Source of the DNA: Marinoscillum furvescens DSM 4134
Lineage (GTDB): Bacteria; Bacteroidota; Bacteroidia; Cytophagales; Cyclobacteriaceae
DNA length: 64,000 nucleotides
Assembly (NCBI RefSeq): GCF_003386095.1
Contig: NZ_QREG01000015.1
Coordinates: 112,599 to 176,598 of the forward strand
Direction of reading: 5' to 3'
The translations under genes and the position numbers were made by a program. Positions 26,562 through 36,300 of the stretch are shown in pieces (position 1 is the stretch's first letter; each line of letters starts with the position of its first letter). The notes under the pieces are model-generated. The model did no database searches, was not told the DNA's origin, and saw only the letters and a list, made by a program, of their open reading frames with translations.

Positions 26562-27986
26562 TTGAACATCCACTGGATAGACCTGCTGGTATTCGTTATT
26601 TATATGATAGCAATGCTCGGCGTTGGGTTCTTTTTTCTCAATAAAAACAAAAGTACAGACGATTATTATGTAGGAGGACGCTCGATGAGTTCCTGGCATG
26701 TGGGGCTTTCGGTAGTGGCCACAGATGTAGGAGGAGGATTCTCCATAGGTCTTGGAGGACTGGGATTTACCATGGGGCTATCTGGTTCATGGATGCTCTT
26801 TACTGGACTCCTGGGTGCCTGGCTAGCTGCAGTGATTCTAATTCCAAGACTGAGTGAGCTTCCTCAATTCAAGCAGTTATTTACATTTCCTCAGATCTTC
26901 AGCATTTTCTATGATAAAAAAACAGCACTACTTGCCGGCATCATCTCGGCTATAGGGTATGCTGGATTTACGAGTAGCCAATTGCTAGCCGGTGCCAAAC
27001 TGGCTTCTTCTACATTTACTGGACTTAACCTTCAAAACGCACTCATAATAATGGGCGTGATTGCTGTGGTGTATACTGTAATGGGAGGGTTAAAAGCTGT
27101 TATTTATACAGACACTATTCAGTGGGCACTATTACTGTCAGGCCTGGTGTTCATTGGTTTGCCTCTTGGCTATATAGAAGTAGGTGGCTATAGCGAGATC
27201 AAACGAATACTGCCCAATGAGTTTTTATCGCTTGGAAACATCACCTGGCAAGATCTGGTCAATTGGGGGGTGACTATCATACCCATTTGGTTTGTAGGGA
27301 TGACCTTATACCAACGGATATATGCTTGCAAGAGTAAAAAGGAAGCTCAAAAAGCGTGGTATATAGCTGGTGCTTTCGAATGGCCTGTGATGGCTTTTAT
27401 GGGAGTGCTACTCGGGATGTTTGCGCGAGTAGGGGCTGAAGCTGGCATGTTTGCCTACATGGGCTATGAGTCTGCAGAAGGGATGGATGCTGAAACCGGC
27501 TTGCCAATGTTGCTACGCACCATTTTGCCGGCTGGTTTAATGGGACTTATGATGTCGGCTTATTTTTCGGCAGTCTTGTCTACTGCCGACAGCTGTCTTA
27601 TGGCTTCTTCTGGTAATCTGGTAACGGATATTATCGGATACAAAAACCCTGACCAAAAGAAGTTTTTACGTCTTTCACAGTTGATGACGCTCGTGATAGG
27701 TGCACTAGCGTTGTTGTTGGCATCAGTGATGCAGAGTGTATTGGAACTGATGCTCTACAGCTATGCTTTTATGGTCTCAGGGTTGTTTGTACCAGTACTT
27801 GGAGGTTTGTTTACCAGAAAACCCAACCCCAATGCGGCTTTTTGGTCGATGCTTCTGGGTGGAGGTACTACCATTTCGCTGATCCTGCTCGTAGAAGAAT
27901 TGCCGCTTGGCCTGGATGCAAACATTTTCGGAATCAGTATTTCTTTAATTACGTTCCTAATTTTAAATCAAGTTAAAAGCAAATAA
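26562..27986 (+). CDS. Sodium:solute symporter (SSS family)
   Basis: A 474-residue membrane protein with 12-13 helices. It starts at a TTG codon (MNIHWIDLLVFVIYMIAML), which gives a better N-terminus than the later ATGs. Family features include STDDYYVGGRSMSSWHVGLS near 32-51, GLGFTMGLSGSWMLFTG near 65, and the sodium-site region SAVLSTADSCLMASSGNL near 340. The substrate is not readable from the sequence. The genes after it (acetyltransferase, M20D amidohydrolase and two amino-acid racemases, all tightly spaced) suggest an amino acid or an acylated derivative. Confidence 0.92.
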   Translation: MNIHWIDLLVFVIYMIAMLGVGFFFLNKNKSTDDYYVGGRSMSSWHVGLSVVATDVGGGFSIGLGGLGFTMGLSGSWMLFTGLLGAWLAAVILIPRLSELPQFKQLFTFPQIFSIFYDKKTALLAGIISAIGYAGFTSSQLLAGAKLASSTFTGLNLQNALIIMGVIAVVYTVMGGLKAVIYTDTIQWALLLSGLVFIGLPLGYIEVGGYSEIKRILPNEFLSLGNITWQDLVNWGVTIIPIWFVGMTLYQRIYACKSKKEAQKAWYIAGAFEWPVMAFMGVLLGMFARVGAEAGMFAYMGYESAEGMDAETGLPMLLRTILPAGLMGLMMSAYFSAVLSTADSCLMASSGNLVTDIIGYKNPDQKKFLRLSQLMTLVIGALALLLASVMQSVLELMLYSYAFMVSGLFVPVLGGLFTRKPNPNAAFWSMLLGGGTTISLILLVEELPLGLDANIFGISISLITFLILNQVKSK

Positions 27987-27992
27987 ACCAAC

Positions 27993-28433
27993 ATGTTAGA
28001 GATAGAAGTTTTAAAACCGTCAGATACCGTTGGCCTGATCCAACTAGAACAAATTCGCGACTTTCTTTATGATCACCTGGATCAGTACGGAGATGAGCGG
28101 GAAGATATTATGAAGGCCATAAACTACGCACTCAGCAAAGGCATTACGCCGGGAGGTTTTGTAGTAGTAGGGAAAGATGAAGGCGAGATAGTAGGAGCAG
28201 TAGTAGTCAACAAAACAGGTATGGAAGGGTATATTCCCGAAAATATTCTGGTTTATATTGCCGCTCATCGCGAAAAACGTGGCAAAGGATATGGCAAAGC
28301 ATTGATGCAAAAGGCAATAGATACTGCAGAAGGTAACATAGCACTGCACGTGGAGCCAGATAATCCGGCCAAGAAGTTGTACGAAAAGCTCGGGTTTACC
28401 AATAAGTATTTGGAAATGCGTTTAAACAAATAA
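27993..28433 (+). CDS. GNAT family N-acetyltransferase
   Basis: A 146-residue GNAT protein. The acetyl-CoA motif A is HREKRGKGYGKALMQKAID at about 87-105 (R-x2-G-x-G-K/A type), and the closing strand is EPDNPAKKLYEKLGFTNK. It starts 6 bases after the symporter stop, and the M20D gene starts 6 bases after it. An acyl-transfer role on the amino acid handled by this unit is possible; no substrate motif is visible. Confidence 0.9.
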   Translation: MLEIEVLKPSDTVGLIQLEQIRDFLYDHLDQYGDEREDIMKAINYALSKGITPGGFVVVGKDEGEIVGAVVVNKTGMEGYIPENILVYIAAHREKRGKGYGKALMQKAIDTAEGNIALHVEPDNPAKKLYEKLGFTNKYLEMRLNK

Positions 28434-28439
28434 GAGTGC

Positions 28440-29582
28440 ATGTCAGACGATATCATCAAAGACGCCATTGCGCTTAGGAGGTATTTGCATCAACACCCAG
28501 AAGTCTCTTGTGAAGAGCGGGAGACCTCCAGACATTTGAAAACCATGCTAGAAAAGGACTGTGAGCCCGATGAACTATTGGTTTTCGAGCAGTATGGGCT
28601 TGCTGCTGTCTATCAGGGACAGGAGCCAGGTAAGACCATAATGATCCGCGGAGATTTTGATGCTTTGCCCATAGAGGAGGAGAATGATTTTGAACACAAA
28701 TCAGTAAATGAAGGAGTAAGCCATAAATGTGGACATGATGGTCATGCGTCTATTTTGTATGCGTTAGCTCGCAGACTCAAATCAGAAGGCTTGAGCAAGG
28801 GGAAAGCAATATTGCTCTTTCAGCCTGCTGAGGAGAATGGAGAAGGAGCCAAAGGAATGATCAATGATCCAAAGTTTGCCCAGTTGAAGCCAGACTTTGT
28901 AGTGGCACTTCATAACCTGCCAGGATACCCCAAACATACAGTGGTATGGAAAAAAGGAACCTTCACAGCAGCAGCCAATAGTATTATCATTCGGCTAAAA
29001 GGTAAAACATCTCATGCTGCAGAACCTGAAGCGGGAATCAACCCCGCATTGGCCATGGCCGAAATCACTGAAGCCATATTAAAGGCAAATATTCCAGACC
29101 TGGAAAGCAATGACTTCCGTATAGCTACACCTATATATAGCACGCTGGGCGAAAAGTCCTATGGCGTGTCGGCTGGGTATGGTGAACTCCACTTTACATT
29201 GAGGGCCTGGACCAATGATGTGATGAAGGAGTTTGAGGAGTTTTGCGAATCCAAAGCCAAAGAAATAGGCGAACAGCACGGCTTGAAAATAGTAGTGGAC
29301 TGGACCCAACATTTTTTCGCTAACGAAAATAATGATGAAATCATAGATGCCGTAAAACAGGTGGCTGCTGAGCGAGACTACCCACTCGAAGAGCGTAGCA
29401 CAGCTTTTAAATGGGGTGAGGATTTTGGGATTTTCACCGATAAGTTTCCCGGAGCCATGTTTGGCCTGGGAGCCGGAGAGGATTCTCCCGCACTGCACAA
29501 TCCAGATTATGATTTCCCAGATGAAATCCTGCAGACTGGAGCAGACATGTTTTATCAATTAATCTACAAACTGCAAGGGTAA
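28440..29582 (+). CDS. M20D amidohydrolase (N-acyl-amino acid hydrolase type)
   Basis: A 380-residue metal-dependent hydrolase. Metal and catalytic motifs are visible in order: RGDFDALPIEEENDFEHKS, then HKCGHDGHASILYALARRL near 93-111, then LLFQPAEENGEGAKGM near 127, VVALHNLPGYP near 151, and the final His in DSPALHNPDYDFP near 355. M20D enzymes remove acyl groups from amino acids and short conjugates. The lid domain (about 180-290) is normal. Its stop overlaps the next gene's ATG by one base (TAATG). Confidence 0.93.
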   Translation: MSDDIIKDAIALRRYLHQHPEVSCEERETSRHLKTMLEKDCEPDELLVFEQYGLAAVYQGQEPGKTIMIRGDFDALPIEEENDFEHKSVNEGVSHKCGHDGHASILYALARRLKSEGLSKGKAILLFQPAEENGEGAKGMINDPKFAQLKPDFVVALHNLPGYPKHTVVWKKGTFTAAANSIIIRLKGKTSHAAEPEAGINPALAMAEITEAILKANIPDLESNDFRIATPIYSTLGEKSYGVSAGYGELHFTLRAWTNDVMKEFEEFCESKAKEIGEQHGLKIVVDWTQHFFANENNDEIIDAVKQVAAERDYPLEERSTAFKWGEDFGIFTDKFPGAMFGLGAGEDSPALHNPDYDFPDEILQTGADMFYQLIYKLQG

Positions 29583-30736
29583 TGTTTGCTACATCTGAGA
29601 TTGAACTAGACCAAAGTGCGCTGGCTCAAAACCTGAAATTTATTCGATCAATTATTGGTAACGATGTTCGCCTGTCGTCAGTAGTGAAAGGGAATGCTTA
29701 TGGACATGGGATTTTTGAATTTGTCCCCATGGCAGAGGCTCAAGGCGTAGATCACTTTTCGGTATTTAGTGCTGACGAAGCACTTGAGGTAACCAATATT
29801 AGCCTCAATAAGTCTTCGGTGATGATCATGGGCTATGTAGGTCCCGACGAACTAGAGTGGGCCGTGCTCAATGATGTGGAGTTTTTTGTATTTGAGATGG
29901 GCAGGCTCAAGCAAGCCTATGAAATTGCAAAGAAATTTGACACCCGGGCACGTATACATATAGAGTTTGAAACTGGCCTTCACAGAACAGGTTTCTCCAA
30001 ATCTGAGTTGAATCAGCTGGTAAGCTTTATTCAGGATAAAAAGGATTATTTTGAGGTTTTGGGAGATTGTACGCATTATGCAGGAGCAGAAAGTATTGCC
30101 AACTATTTGCGCATTAAAAACCAGATAAAGAAATTTAATAAAATGGATCGCTGGATCCGCAATCAGGGCATAACGCCCAAATTTAAACATACTGCTTGCT
30201 CTGCTGCGGCCATTTCATACCCTAAGAGTAGAATGGACATGGTGAGAATCGGTATCTTACAGTATGGGTTCTGGCCAAGTAAGGAGACATTTATTGACTG
30301 TATCAAACACTCCGAGTCTAGAGAAGACCCTCTGCGTAGGGTAATCAAGTGGAAAAGTCGAGTGATGGCTGTGAAAGAAGTAGACACCGGAGAATTTATC
30401 GGATACGGCACTACATTTATGGCTACCGAAAACATGAAGATCGCTACTGTACCCGTAGGGTATAGCCACGGTTATTCACGTTCGTTGAGCAATCAGGGGC
30501 GTGTACTCATCCATGGAAAGCGGCTCGCTGTAGTCGGGATTGTCAATATGAACTTGCTCATCGTAGATGTTTCCGAGTGCCCAGAGGCTGCGCCGGGAGA
30601 TGAAGTAGTCTTAATAGGAGAGCAGGGAGATGTGGCTGTGTCCGTAGCTTCTTTTAGTGAGCTTAGTGATCAGCTAAATTATGAACTGCTTACTCGACTA
30701 CCGAGGAACATTCCTCGTACGGTCGTTAAAAACTGA
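29582..30736 (+). CDS. alr: Alanine racemase (PLP)
   Basis: A 384-residue fold-type III PLP enzyme. The PLP lysine is in SSVVKGNAYGHGIFEFVP near residue 39. The catalytic Tyr region appears as FIGYGTTFMATENMKIATVPVGYSHGY near 263-290. In usual Alr proteins the next block reads RVCMDQ; here it is VNMNLLIVDV, so the residues that help hold the substrate carboxylate differ. The enzyme may therefore prefer an amino acid other than alanine. It follows the M20D gene with a one-base overlap and is followed by another racemase-like gene. Confidence 0.87.
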   Translation: MFATSEIELDQSALAQNLKFIRSIIGNDVRLSSVVKGNAYGHGIFEFVPMAEAQGVDHFSVFSADEALEVTNISLNKSSVMIMGYVGPDELEWAVLNDVEFFVFEMGRLKQAYEIAKKFDTRARIHIEFETGLHRTGFSKSELNQLVSFIQDKKDYFEVLGDCTHYAGAESIANYLRIKNQIKKFNKMDRWIRNQGITPKFKHTACSAAAISYPKSRMDMVRIGILQYGFWPSKETFIDCIKHSESREDPLRRVIKWKSRVMAVKEVDTGEFIGYGTTFMATENMKIATVPVGYSHGYSRSLSNQGRVLIHGKRLAVVGIVNMNLLIVDVSECPEAAPGDEVVLIGEQGDVAVSVASFSELSDQLNYELLTRLPRNIPRTVVKN

Positions 30737-30756
30737 GTTTAACCAAACAACGAACA

Positions 30757-31827
30757 ATGGCTTATCTAAAGCTTAAAAAGAAATCGTTACAACACAATTA
30801 CCAATTTATTGCCAAACACCTGGACAAAGAAGGAATCGAATGGGGAGTCGTTTCAAAATTGCTTTGCGGTAACAAAACTTACTTGCAAGAGCTTATCAAT
30901 TTGGGTGTAAAAGAAATACACGATAGCAGGATCAGTAATCTGAAGACGGTCAAGAAAATGGACCCCAGCTTACAAACCGTGTATATCAAACCTCCTGCCA
31001 AAAAAGCCATCAAAAACGTGGTAGCCTATGCAGACGTCAGTTTCAATACAGAGCTCGAAACAATACGTTTGCTTTCAGAAGAAGCCAAAAGACAAGATAA
31101 GCTGCACAAGATCATCATCATGATAGAGATGGGAGACCTGCGTGAGGGTGTGCTGGGAGATCAGCTGGTTGGTTTTTATGGTAAGATATTCGAATTACCA
31201 AATATCACCGTTGTAGGACTGGGTACCAACCTCAATTGTCTGTATGGTGTGATGCCTTCTCAAGATAAACTCATTCAACTAAGCCTTTATAAACAGCTTA
31301 TCGAAGCAAAGTTTGATCGAAAGATTGAGTGGGTTTCTGGAGGCACATCGGTAGTATTCCCACTATTACTTAACAAGCAACTTCCCAGAGGGATCAACCA
31401 CTTTAGGATAGGGGAGATGCTGTACTTCGGCAACAACCTGTTTACTGATAAGCAAGTACGAGGCATGAAATCTGATGTGTTTACCTTGCATGCTCAAATC
31501 ATAGAACTAATTGAGAAGCCCAAAGTGCCTACTGGGGAACTAGCCACAAATCCATCAGGGGACGAGTTCCAAATAAATGAAGACGATTATGGCAAGACTA
31601 GTTATCGAGCTATTCTCGATCTGGGCCTACTCGATATTTCCACAGATTTTTTAATACCCATGGATAAGGCCATCAAGGTGACTGGTGCCAGCTCAGATAT
31701 GATCGTTATAGACCTGGGCAGTACTAAGAGAAATTACAAAGTTGGAGACTGGGTAAAATTCAAATTAAAATACATGGGAGCGTTAGGATTGTTAAATTCT
31801 AATTATATTGACAAAATCGTTGAATAA
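30757..31827 (+). CDS. Alanine/ornithine racemase-like PLP enzyme
   Basis: A 356-residue fold-type III PLP protein of the ornithine-racemase/YhfX-like group. The PLP lysine is in WGVVSKLLCGNKTYL near residue 33, the DSRISNLK segment near 54, and EWVSGGTSVVFPLL near 195. The closing IKVTGASSDMIVIDLG near 311 matches the GASSDH-type motif of that group. It shares only distant similarity with the racemase just upstream. Two racemases in tandem suggest either one active and one of changed specificity, or a mixed complex. A terminator follows. Confidence 0.82.
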   Translation: MAYLKLKKKSLQHNYQFIAKHLDKEGIEWGVVSKLLCGNKTYLQELINLGVKEIHDSRISNLKTVKKMDPSLQTVYIKPPAKKAIKNVVAYADVSFNTELETIRLLSEEAKRQDKLHKIIIMIEMGDLREGVLGDQLVGFYGKIFELPNITVVGLGTNLNCLYGVMPSQDKLIQLSLYKQLIEAKFDRKIEWVSGGTSVVFPLLLNKQLPRGINHFRIGEMLYFGNNLFTDKQVRGMKSDVFTLHAQIIELIEKPKVPTGELATNPSGDEFQINEDDYGKTSYRAILDLGLLDISTDFLIPMDKAIKVTGASSDMIVIDLGSTKRNYKVGDWVKFKLKYMGALGLLNSNYIDKIVE

Positions 31828-31849
31828 CTCGAAATCAAAAGAGTTCCGA

Positions 31850-31892
31850 AAAGGGTTTATTTATAATCATTCTAAATAAACCCCTTTTTTTT
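31850..31892 (+). terminator. Terminator of the symporter-racemase unit
   Basis: GGGTTTATTTA (31853-31863) pairs perfectly with TAAATAAACCC (31873-31883) around a 9-base loop and is followed by a run of eight T. Confidence 0.85.
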
Positions 31893-31929
31893 GCCTTATG
31901 CTGTCTAATTCACTGATTATCAGAGTGCT

Positions 31930-31951
31930 TTATCAACATAAGTTATCCACA
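31930..31951 (+). promoter_or_regulatory. Two DnaA-box-like 9-mers upstream of the respiratory operon
   Basis: TTATCAACA (31930-31938, one mismatch) and TTATCCACA (31943-31951, exact consensus TTATNCACA) lie in the same direction, 13 bases apart, about 35 bases upstream of the act promoter. They are too few for an origin by themselves; regulatory DnaA sites or chance are the alternatives. Confidence 0.4.
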
Positions 31952-31986
31952 TACGTGAAAGCGGGTTTCGGGTTGCAAAAGCCCCT

Positions 31987-32016
31987 TTGAAATACGTTAT
32001 GCCAGCATTACATTTG
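31987..32016 (+). promoter_or_regulatory. Promoter of the act-cox respiratory operon
   Basis: TTG (31987-31989), 19 bases, then TACATTTG (32009-32016). This is a complete Bacteroidota -33/-7 promoter, with a predicted start near 32022 and a leader of about 25 bases before the actA ATG at 32047. Confidence 0.75.
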
Positions 32017-32046
32017 TACCCGTTTGATTAGAACGGTAGAAAATAC

Positions 32047-33348
32047 ATGTTGACAAAGAAACAATCCATGTCCATAGCACCCAGATTTGTCCTAACCTCA
32101 GTCACCTATTTACTATTCTTATTTATTTCCTTTGGCTCGCTGGCACAGGACGAAGCAGCAGATGGTATCCCTACTGATGACGCGTTGGTCTCGGCAGGTG
32201 AAAGCTTATTTAAGGCAAACTGTACGCAGTGTCATGCCATCAATGAAAAGGTAATAGGCCCTGCGCTTAAAGATGTACACGAGCGTAGATCTAAAGAATG
32301 GTTGATCAGCTGGATACGCAATTCTCAAAAGCTTATTCAAAGTGGAGATGAAACAGCTGTAGCCTTGTGGGAGGAGTACAATAAGACGGCCATGCCGGCT
32401 TACCCATTCTCTGATGAGGAAATCACCTCATTACTTTCTTATGTAAAGGTAGAGTCTTCCAAAGAGCCTGAAGCGGCGCCAGTAGCAGCGGATGCTGGAG
32501 CGGGACAGACTGGTACGGCAGCCTCTGGTGATTCTGTGTCGTCAGGATACGTGACGGCTATCCTGGTGGTATTGATTGTGGTTCTGGTCTTGATTTTGGT
32601 AGTACTTGGACTGATCGTTTCAGTTCTCACCAAATACCTGAAAGATCAGAAAGACCTGGATGGTGCTGATGAGGAGATCGTAAACCAGCGCATAAACCTT
32701 CAGAAGGTACTTACAAGTGACTTTGTAATCGGCTCCGTGGTGTTCCTTTTCGTAGCTTTACTTCTTAAGACAGCTATAGATGGAGCCTTTACTATAGGGG
32801 TACAGCAAGGCTATCAGCCTACACAACCTATCGCTTTCTCTCACAAAATTCATGCAGGTCAATACGAGATTGACTGTAACTACTGCCACACAGGAGTGAG
32901 AAAGTCCAAAGCGGCAAACATCCCTTCAGCTAATATCTGTATGAATTGCCATACGGCTATCAAAACAGAGTCGCCCGAGATTCAAAAAATCTACGCAGCT
33001 ATAGATTACGATCCATCTACTGGAGAATATGGTGAAAACACCAAACCAATAGAATGGGTGAGAATTCACAACCTACCAGATTTGGCATATTTTAACCACT
33101 CTCAACACGTAAAAGTGGGTGGGCTAGAGTGTCAGACATGTCACGGACCGATCGAAGAAATGGACGTGGTATATCAATACTCGTCGCTTACCATGGGTTG
33201 GTGTATCAATTGCCACAGAGAAACAGAAGTGAATACTAAAGACAATGAATACTATAACAAGTTGGTTGAGTTGCATGCAGAACATAGTAAAGAACCTATG
33301 AAAGTTGAAGACATAGGTGGTTTGGAGTGTTCAAAATGTCACTATTAA
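32047..33348 (+). CDS. actA: Alternative complex III subunit ActA, hexahaem cytochrome c fusion
   Basis: A 433-residue protein. Residues 1-34 are a signal or membrane helix. A class I cytochrome domain follows with CTQCH at 59-63 (Cys59, Cys62) and a YPFSDEEITSLLSYVK end. A membrane helix lies at about 172-195, and the C-terminal part (about 275-433) has five further haem sites: CNYCH, CMNCH, CQTCH, CINCH and CSKCH. That gives six haem c sites. ActA is normally a pentahaem subunit, so an extra cytochrome seems fused at the front, perhaps to pass electrons to the oxidase. It is the first gene of the operon. Confidence 0.93.
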   Translation: MLTKKQSMSIAPRFVLTSVTYLLFLFISFGSLAQDEAADGIPTDDALVSAGESLFKANCTQCHAINEKVIGPALKDVHERRSKEWLISWIRNSQKLIQSGDETAVALWEEYNKTAMPAYPFSDEEITSLLSYVKVESSKEPEAAPVAADAGAGQTGTAASGDSVSSGYVTAILVVLIVVLVLILVVLGLIVSVLTKYLKDQKDLDGADEEIVNQRINLQKVLTSDFVIGSVVFLFVALLLKTAIDGAFTIGVQQGYQPTQPIAFSHKIHAGQYEIDCNYCHTGVRKSKAANIPSANICMNCHTAIKTESPEIQKIYAAIDYDPSTGEYGENTKPIEWVRIHNLPDLAYFNHSQHVKVGGLECQTCHGPIEEMDVVYQYSSLTMGWCINCHRETEVNTKDNEYYNKLVELHAEHSKEPMKVEDIGGLECSKCHY

Positions 33349-33380
33349 TTCTAGCTTGAAAAAGGAGATAGTCCAGCAAT

Positions 33381-36300
33381 ATGAAAGAAACTAAGAAATA
33401 CTGGAAAGGATTAGAGCAGCTCAAGAATAGCGATGAGTTCCAAAAGCATGCTAACAAGGAATTTCCTGAGTATCTGCCAATAGGGGGTGCCGAAGGTGAG
33501 GAGCCTTCACGTAGGGATTTCCTAAAACTGATGGGATTTGGTATTGCGGCTGTATCATTGGCTGCATGCGAAACACCGGTTAAGAAAGCTATTCCTTATG
33601 TGAAGAAGCCAGTGTCGGTAGATCCTACAATGCCTAATTACTACGCGTCTACATTTGTAAGCGGTAGTGATTATTGCAGCGTTTTGGTAAAAACACGTGA
33701 AGGAAGACCTATCAAACTTGAAGGCAACAGTTTGTCTACTTTTAGCGGTGGAGGAACCTCTTCACAGGTGGAGGCTTCAGTGCTATCTCTTTATGATCAG
33801 GAACGACTTCAGCAGCCATTGATTGATGGCAAGAAGGCAAGCTGGGATGAGATTGATTCCGCTGTTTCAAAGGAGCTTGCAGCAGCAAATGGTAAAGTAG
33901 CTATTGTTACGAATTCAATTGCTTCGCCTGCCACTCAGGCTTCTATCGATGCACTTGTAGCTGCATATGGAGCAACACACGTAGCCTATGACCAGTCTTC
34001 TTTTAGTGGATTATTAGCGGCCTACGAAAGTGCTTTTGGTACACGCATGCTACCAAGCCACGATTTTTCTAAAGCAAAAACAATTGTTTCTTTCGGAGCA
34101 GACTTCCTGGGTTCCTGGCCAAATCATACAGGAAACAACAAACAGTTTGCACAGACTAGAAAACTGGACTCCAAGAAGAAGGAAATGTCCAGATTATATG
34201 CATTTGAATCAAATCTGTCACTGACAGGTGCTAATGCAGACTATAGAACACCAATCAAACCTTCACAAGAAGGATTGTATGTAGCAAACCTTTACAATGC
34301 AGTTGCGGCGAAGCTTGGCGGCACTAAAGTGAAGGTTGCCAAAGTAGAAGATGATGTAGTTCTACAAAAGGCAGCAAACGATCTTGTAAGTGCAAAAGGT
34401 GCTTCCATTGTAATCAGTGGATCTAATGACTCTGAAGTACAAAAACTAGTCATTGCTATCAATCAATTGCTAGGAAGCTACGGCAATACGATCGACCCTT
34501 CAAAATCAGTTAACCTGAGAAAAGGCGATGATGCTGCTTTTGCAGGTTTTGTTAAAAAATTGAATTCGGGAGCAATTTCCGGAGTGATATTCTACAACTG
34601 TAACCCGGTGTATGACCATGCACTTGGAAGTCAAATTGCGGCTGGTATTAAGAAGGCCAAATTTGCAGTTTCAACCAGTGATCGCTCAGACGAAACTTCC
34701 TCTCTGGTCAAGTATCAGGCACCAGACCATCATTACCTGGAATCATGGAATGATTTCGAGCCTGTAACTGGGCAGTTTTCTCTATCACAACCAGCCATTA
34801 AGAACATTTTTGATACACGTCAGGCACAGGAATCATTCCTAAAATGGGCAGGTCAAGAAGTGTCAGCTTATGATCATGTAAGAGCGAGCTGGAATAAGAA
34901 CGTTTACGAAAAGTCAGGAGAGTTAGCTGGAGCTGATGGATTCTGGAATAAGTGCCTCCACGATGGTGTATATGAGCTTAAGGGTGCAGCACTTACCGTT
35001 TCTGGTCCAGATGTAGATGTAACTGGAGCAGCTGCTGCTATCAGTAAGAAATACAAAGTAAACAGCACTGAGTTGGAGTTAATACTCTATACCAACTACA
35101 GTGTAGGCGATGGTACACAGGCTAACAACCCATGGTTGCAAGAAATGCCTGATCCTATCACCAAAGCAACATGGGATAACTATCTGACAGTTTCTCCTAA
35201 GCAAGCAGAAGAGTGGGGCATTGAACTTGGTGATATGTCCACGCAGACTGTAAGTTTTACAGCAAATGGAGTGACTGAAGAAATCCCTGTGCTACCACAG
35301 CCCGGACAGGCTTATGGTACCGTAGGACTGGCTGTAGGTTATGGTAGAACAAAGGCCGGTAAAGTAGCAAATGGCGTTGGTGTTAACGCTTATCAGTTTG
35401 CCAGCGTTGCTAACGGTTCAACAAGCTTTGCTGTAACTTCTGGTGTCTCCGCTACTCCGACAGGTAATGGCTATCAGATTGCTCAGACTCAAACCCACCA
35501 AACGTACATGGGGCGTGAGACTGTGATTCAGGAGACAGTACTTAACAAGTATCAGAAAGATCCTCAGGCAGGAAGACACTTCCCTAAGATTGCTACCTCT
35601 GAAGGTTACAAAAAGCCATATGCAGTATCGCTATGGCAAGGGCACGAGTACAACAACCACCACTGGGGGATGATGATCGATCTCAACTCTTGTACAGGGT
35701 GTGGATCATGTACGATTGCTTGTCAGACAGAAAACAACATACCTGTTGTAGGAAAACAGGAAGTACTAAATAGAAGAGAAATGCACTGGCTACGTATCGA
35801 CAGATACTACAGTTCGGATGCAGAAGAAGGGGATTTGAAAGCCATGGAAAAGGCTGCACAAAACCCTGAAGTTACCTTCCAGCCAATGATGTGTCAGCAG
35901 TGTAACAACGCTCCATGTGAGACGGTGTGCCCTGTAGCTGCAACTACACACAGTAGTGAGGGTCTAAACCAAATGACTTACAACAGATGTATTGGTACAA
36001 GGTATTGTGCCAACAACTGTCCTTATAAAGTGCGTCGTTTTAACTGGTTCAAGTATCATGACAACAAGCAGTTCGATAAGAACATGTCCATGAACAATGA
36101 TCTGGGTAAAATGGTGCTTAACCCTGATGTGACAGTAAGAGCTAGAGGGGTTATGGAGAAATGTTCTTTCTGCGTACAGCGAATCCAGTCAGGAAAACTA
36201 AGCGCTAAGAAAGAGGGTAGAAGACCTACTGATGAGGATGTAAATGTAGCATGTGCTGCATCTTGTCCTTCAGAAGCATTGGTTTTTGGTGACATGAAAA

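Noticed and set aside
31930..31951. Replication origin
   Set aside because: Only two DnaA-like boxes and no AT-rich unwinding cluster or dnaA/dnaN gene; parA and parB at 11.6-13.3 kb suggest only that oriC may be in the wider region.
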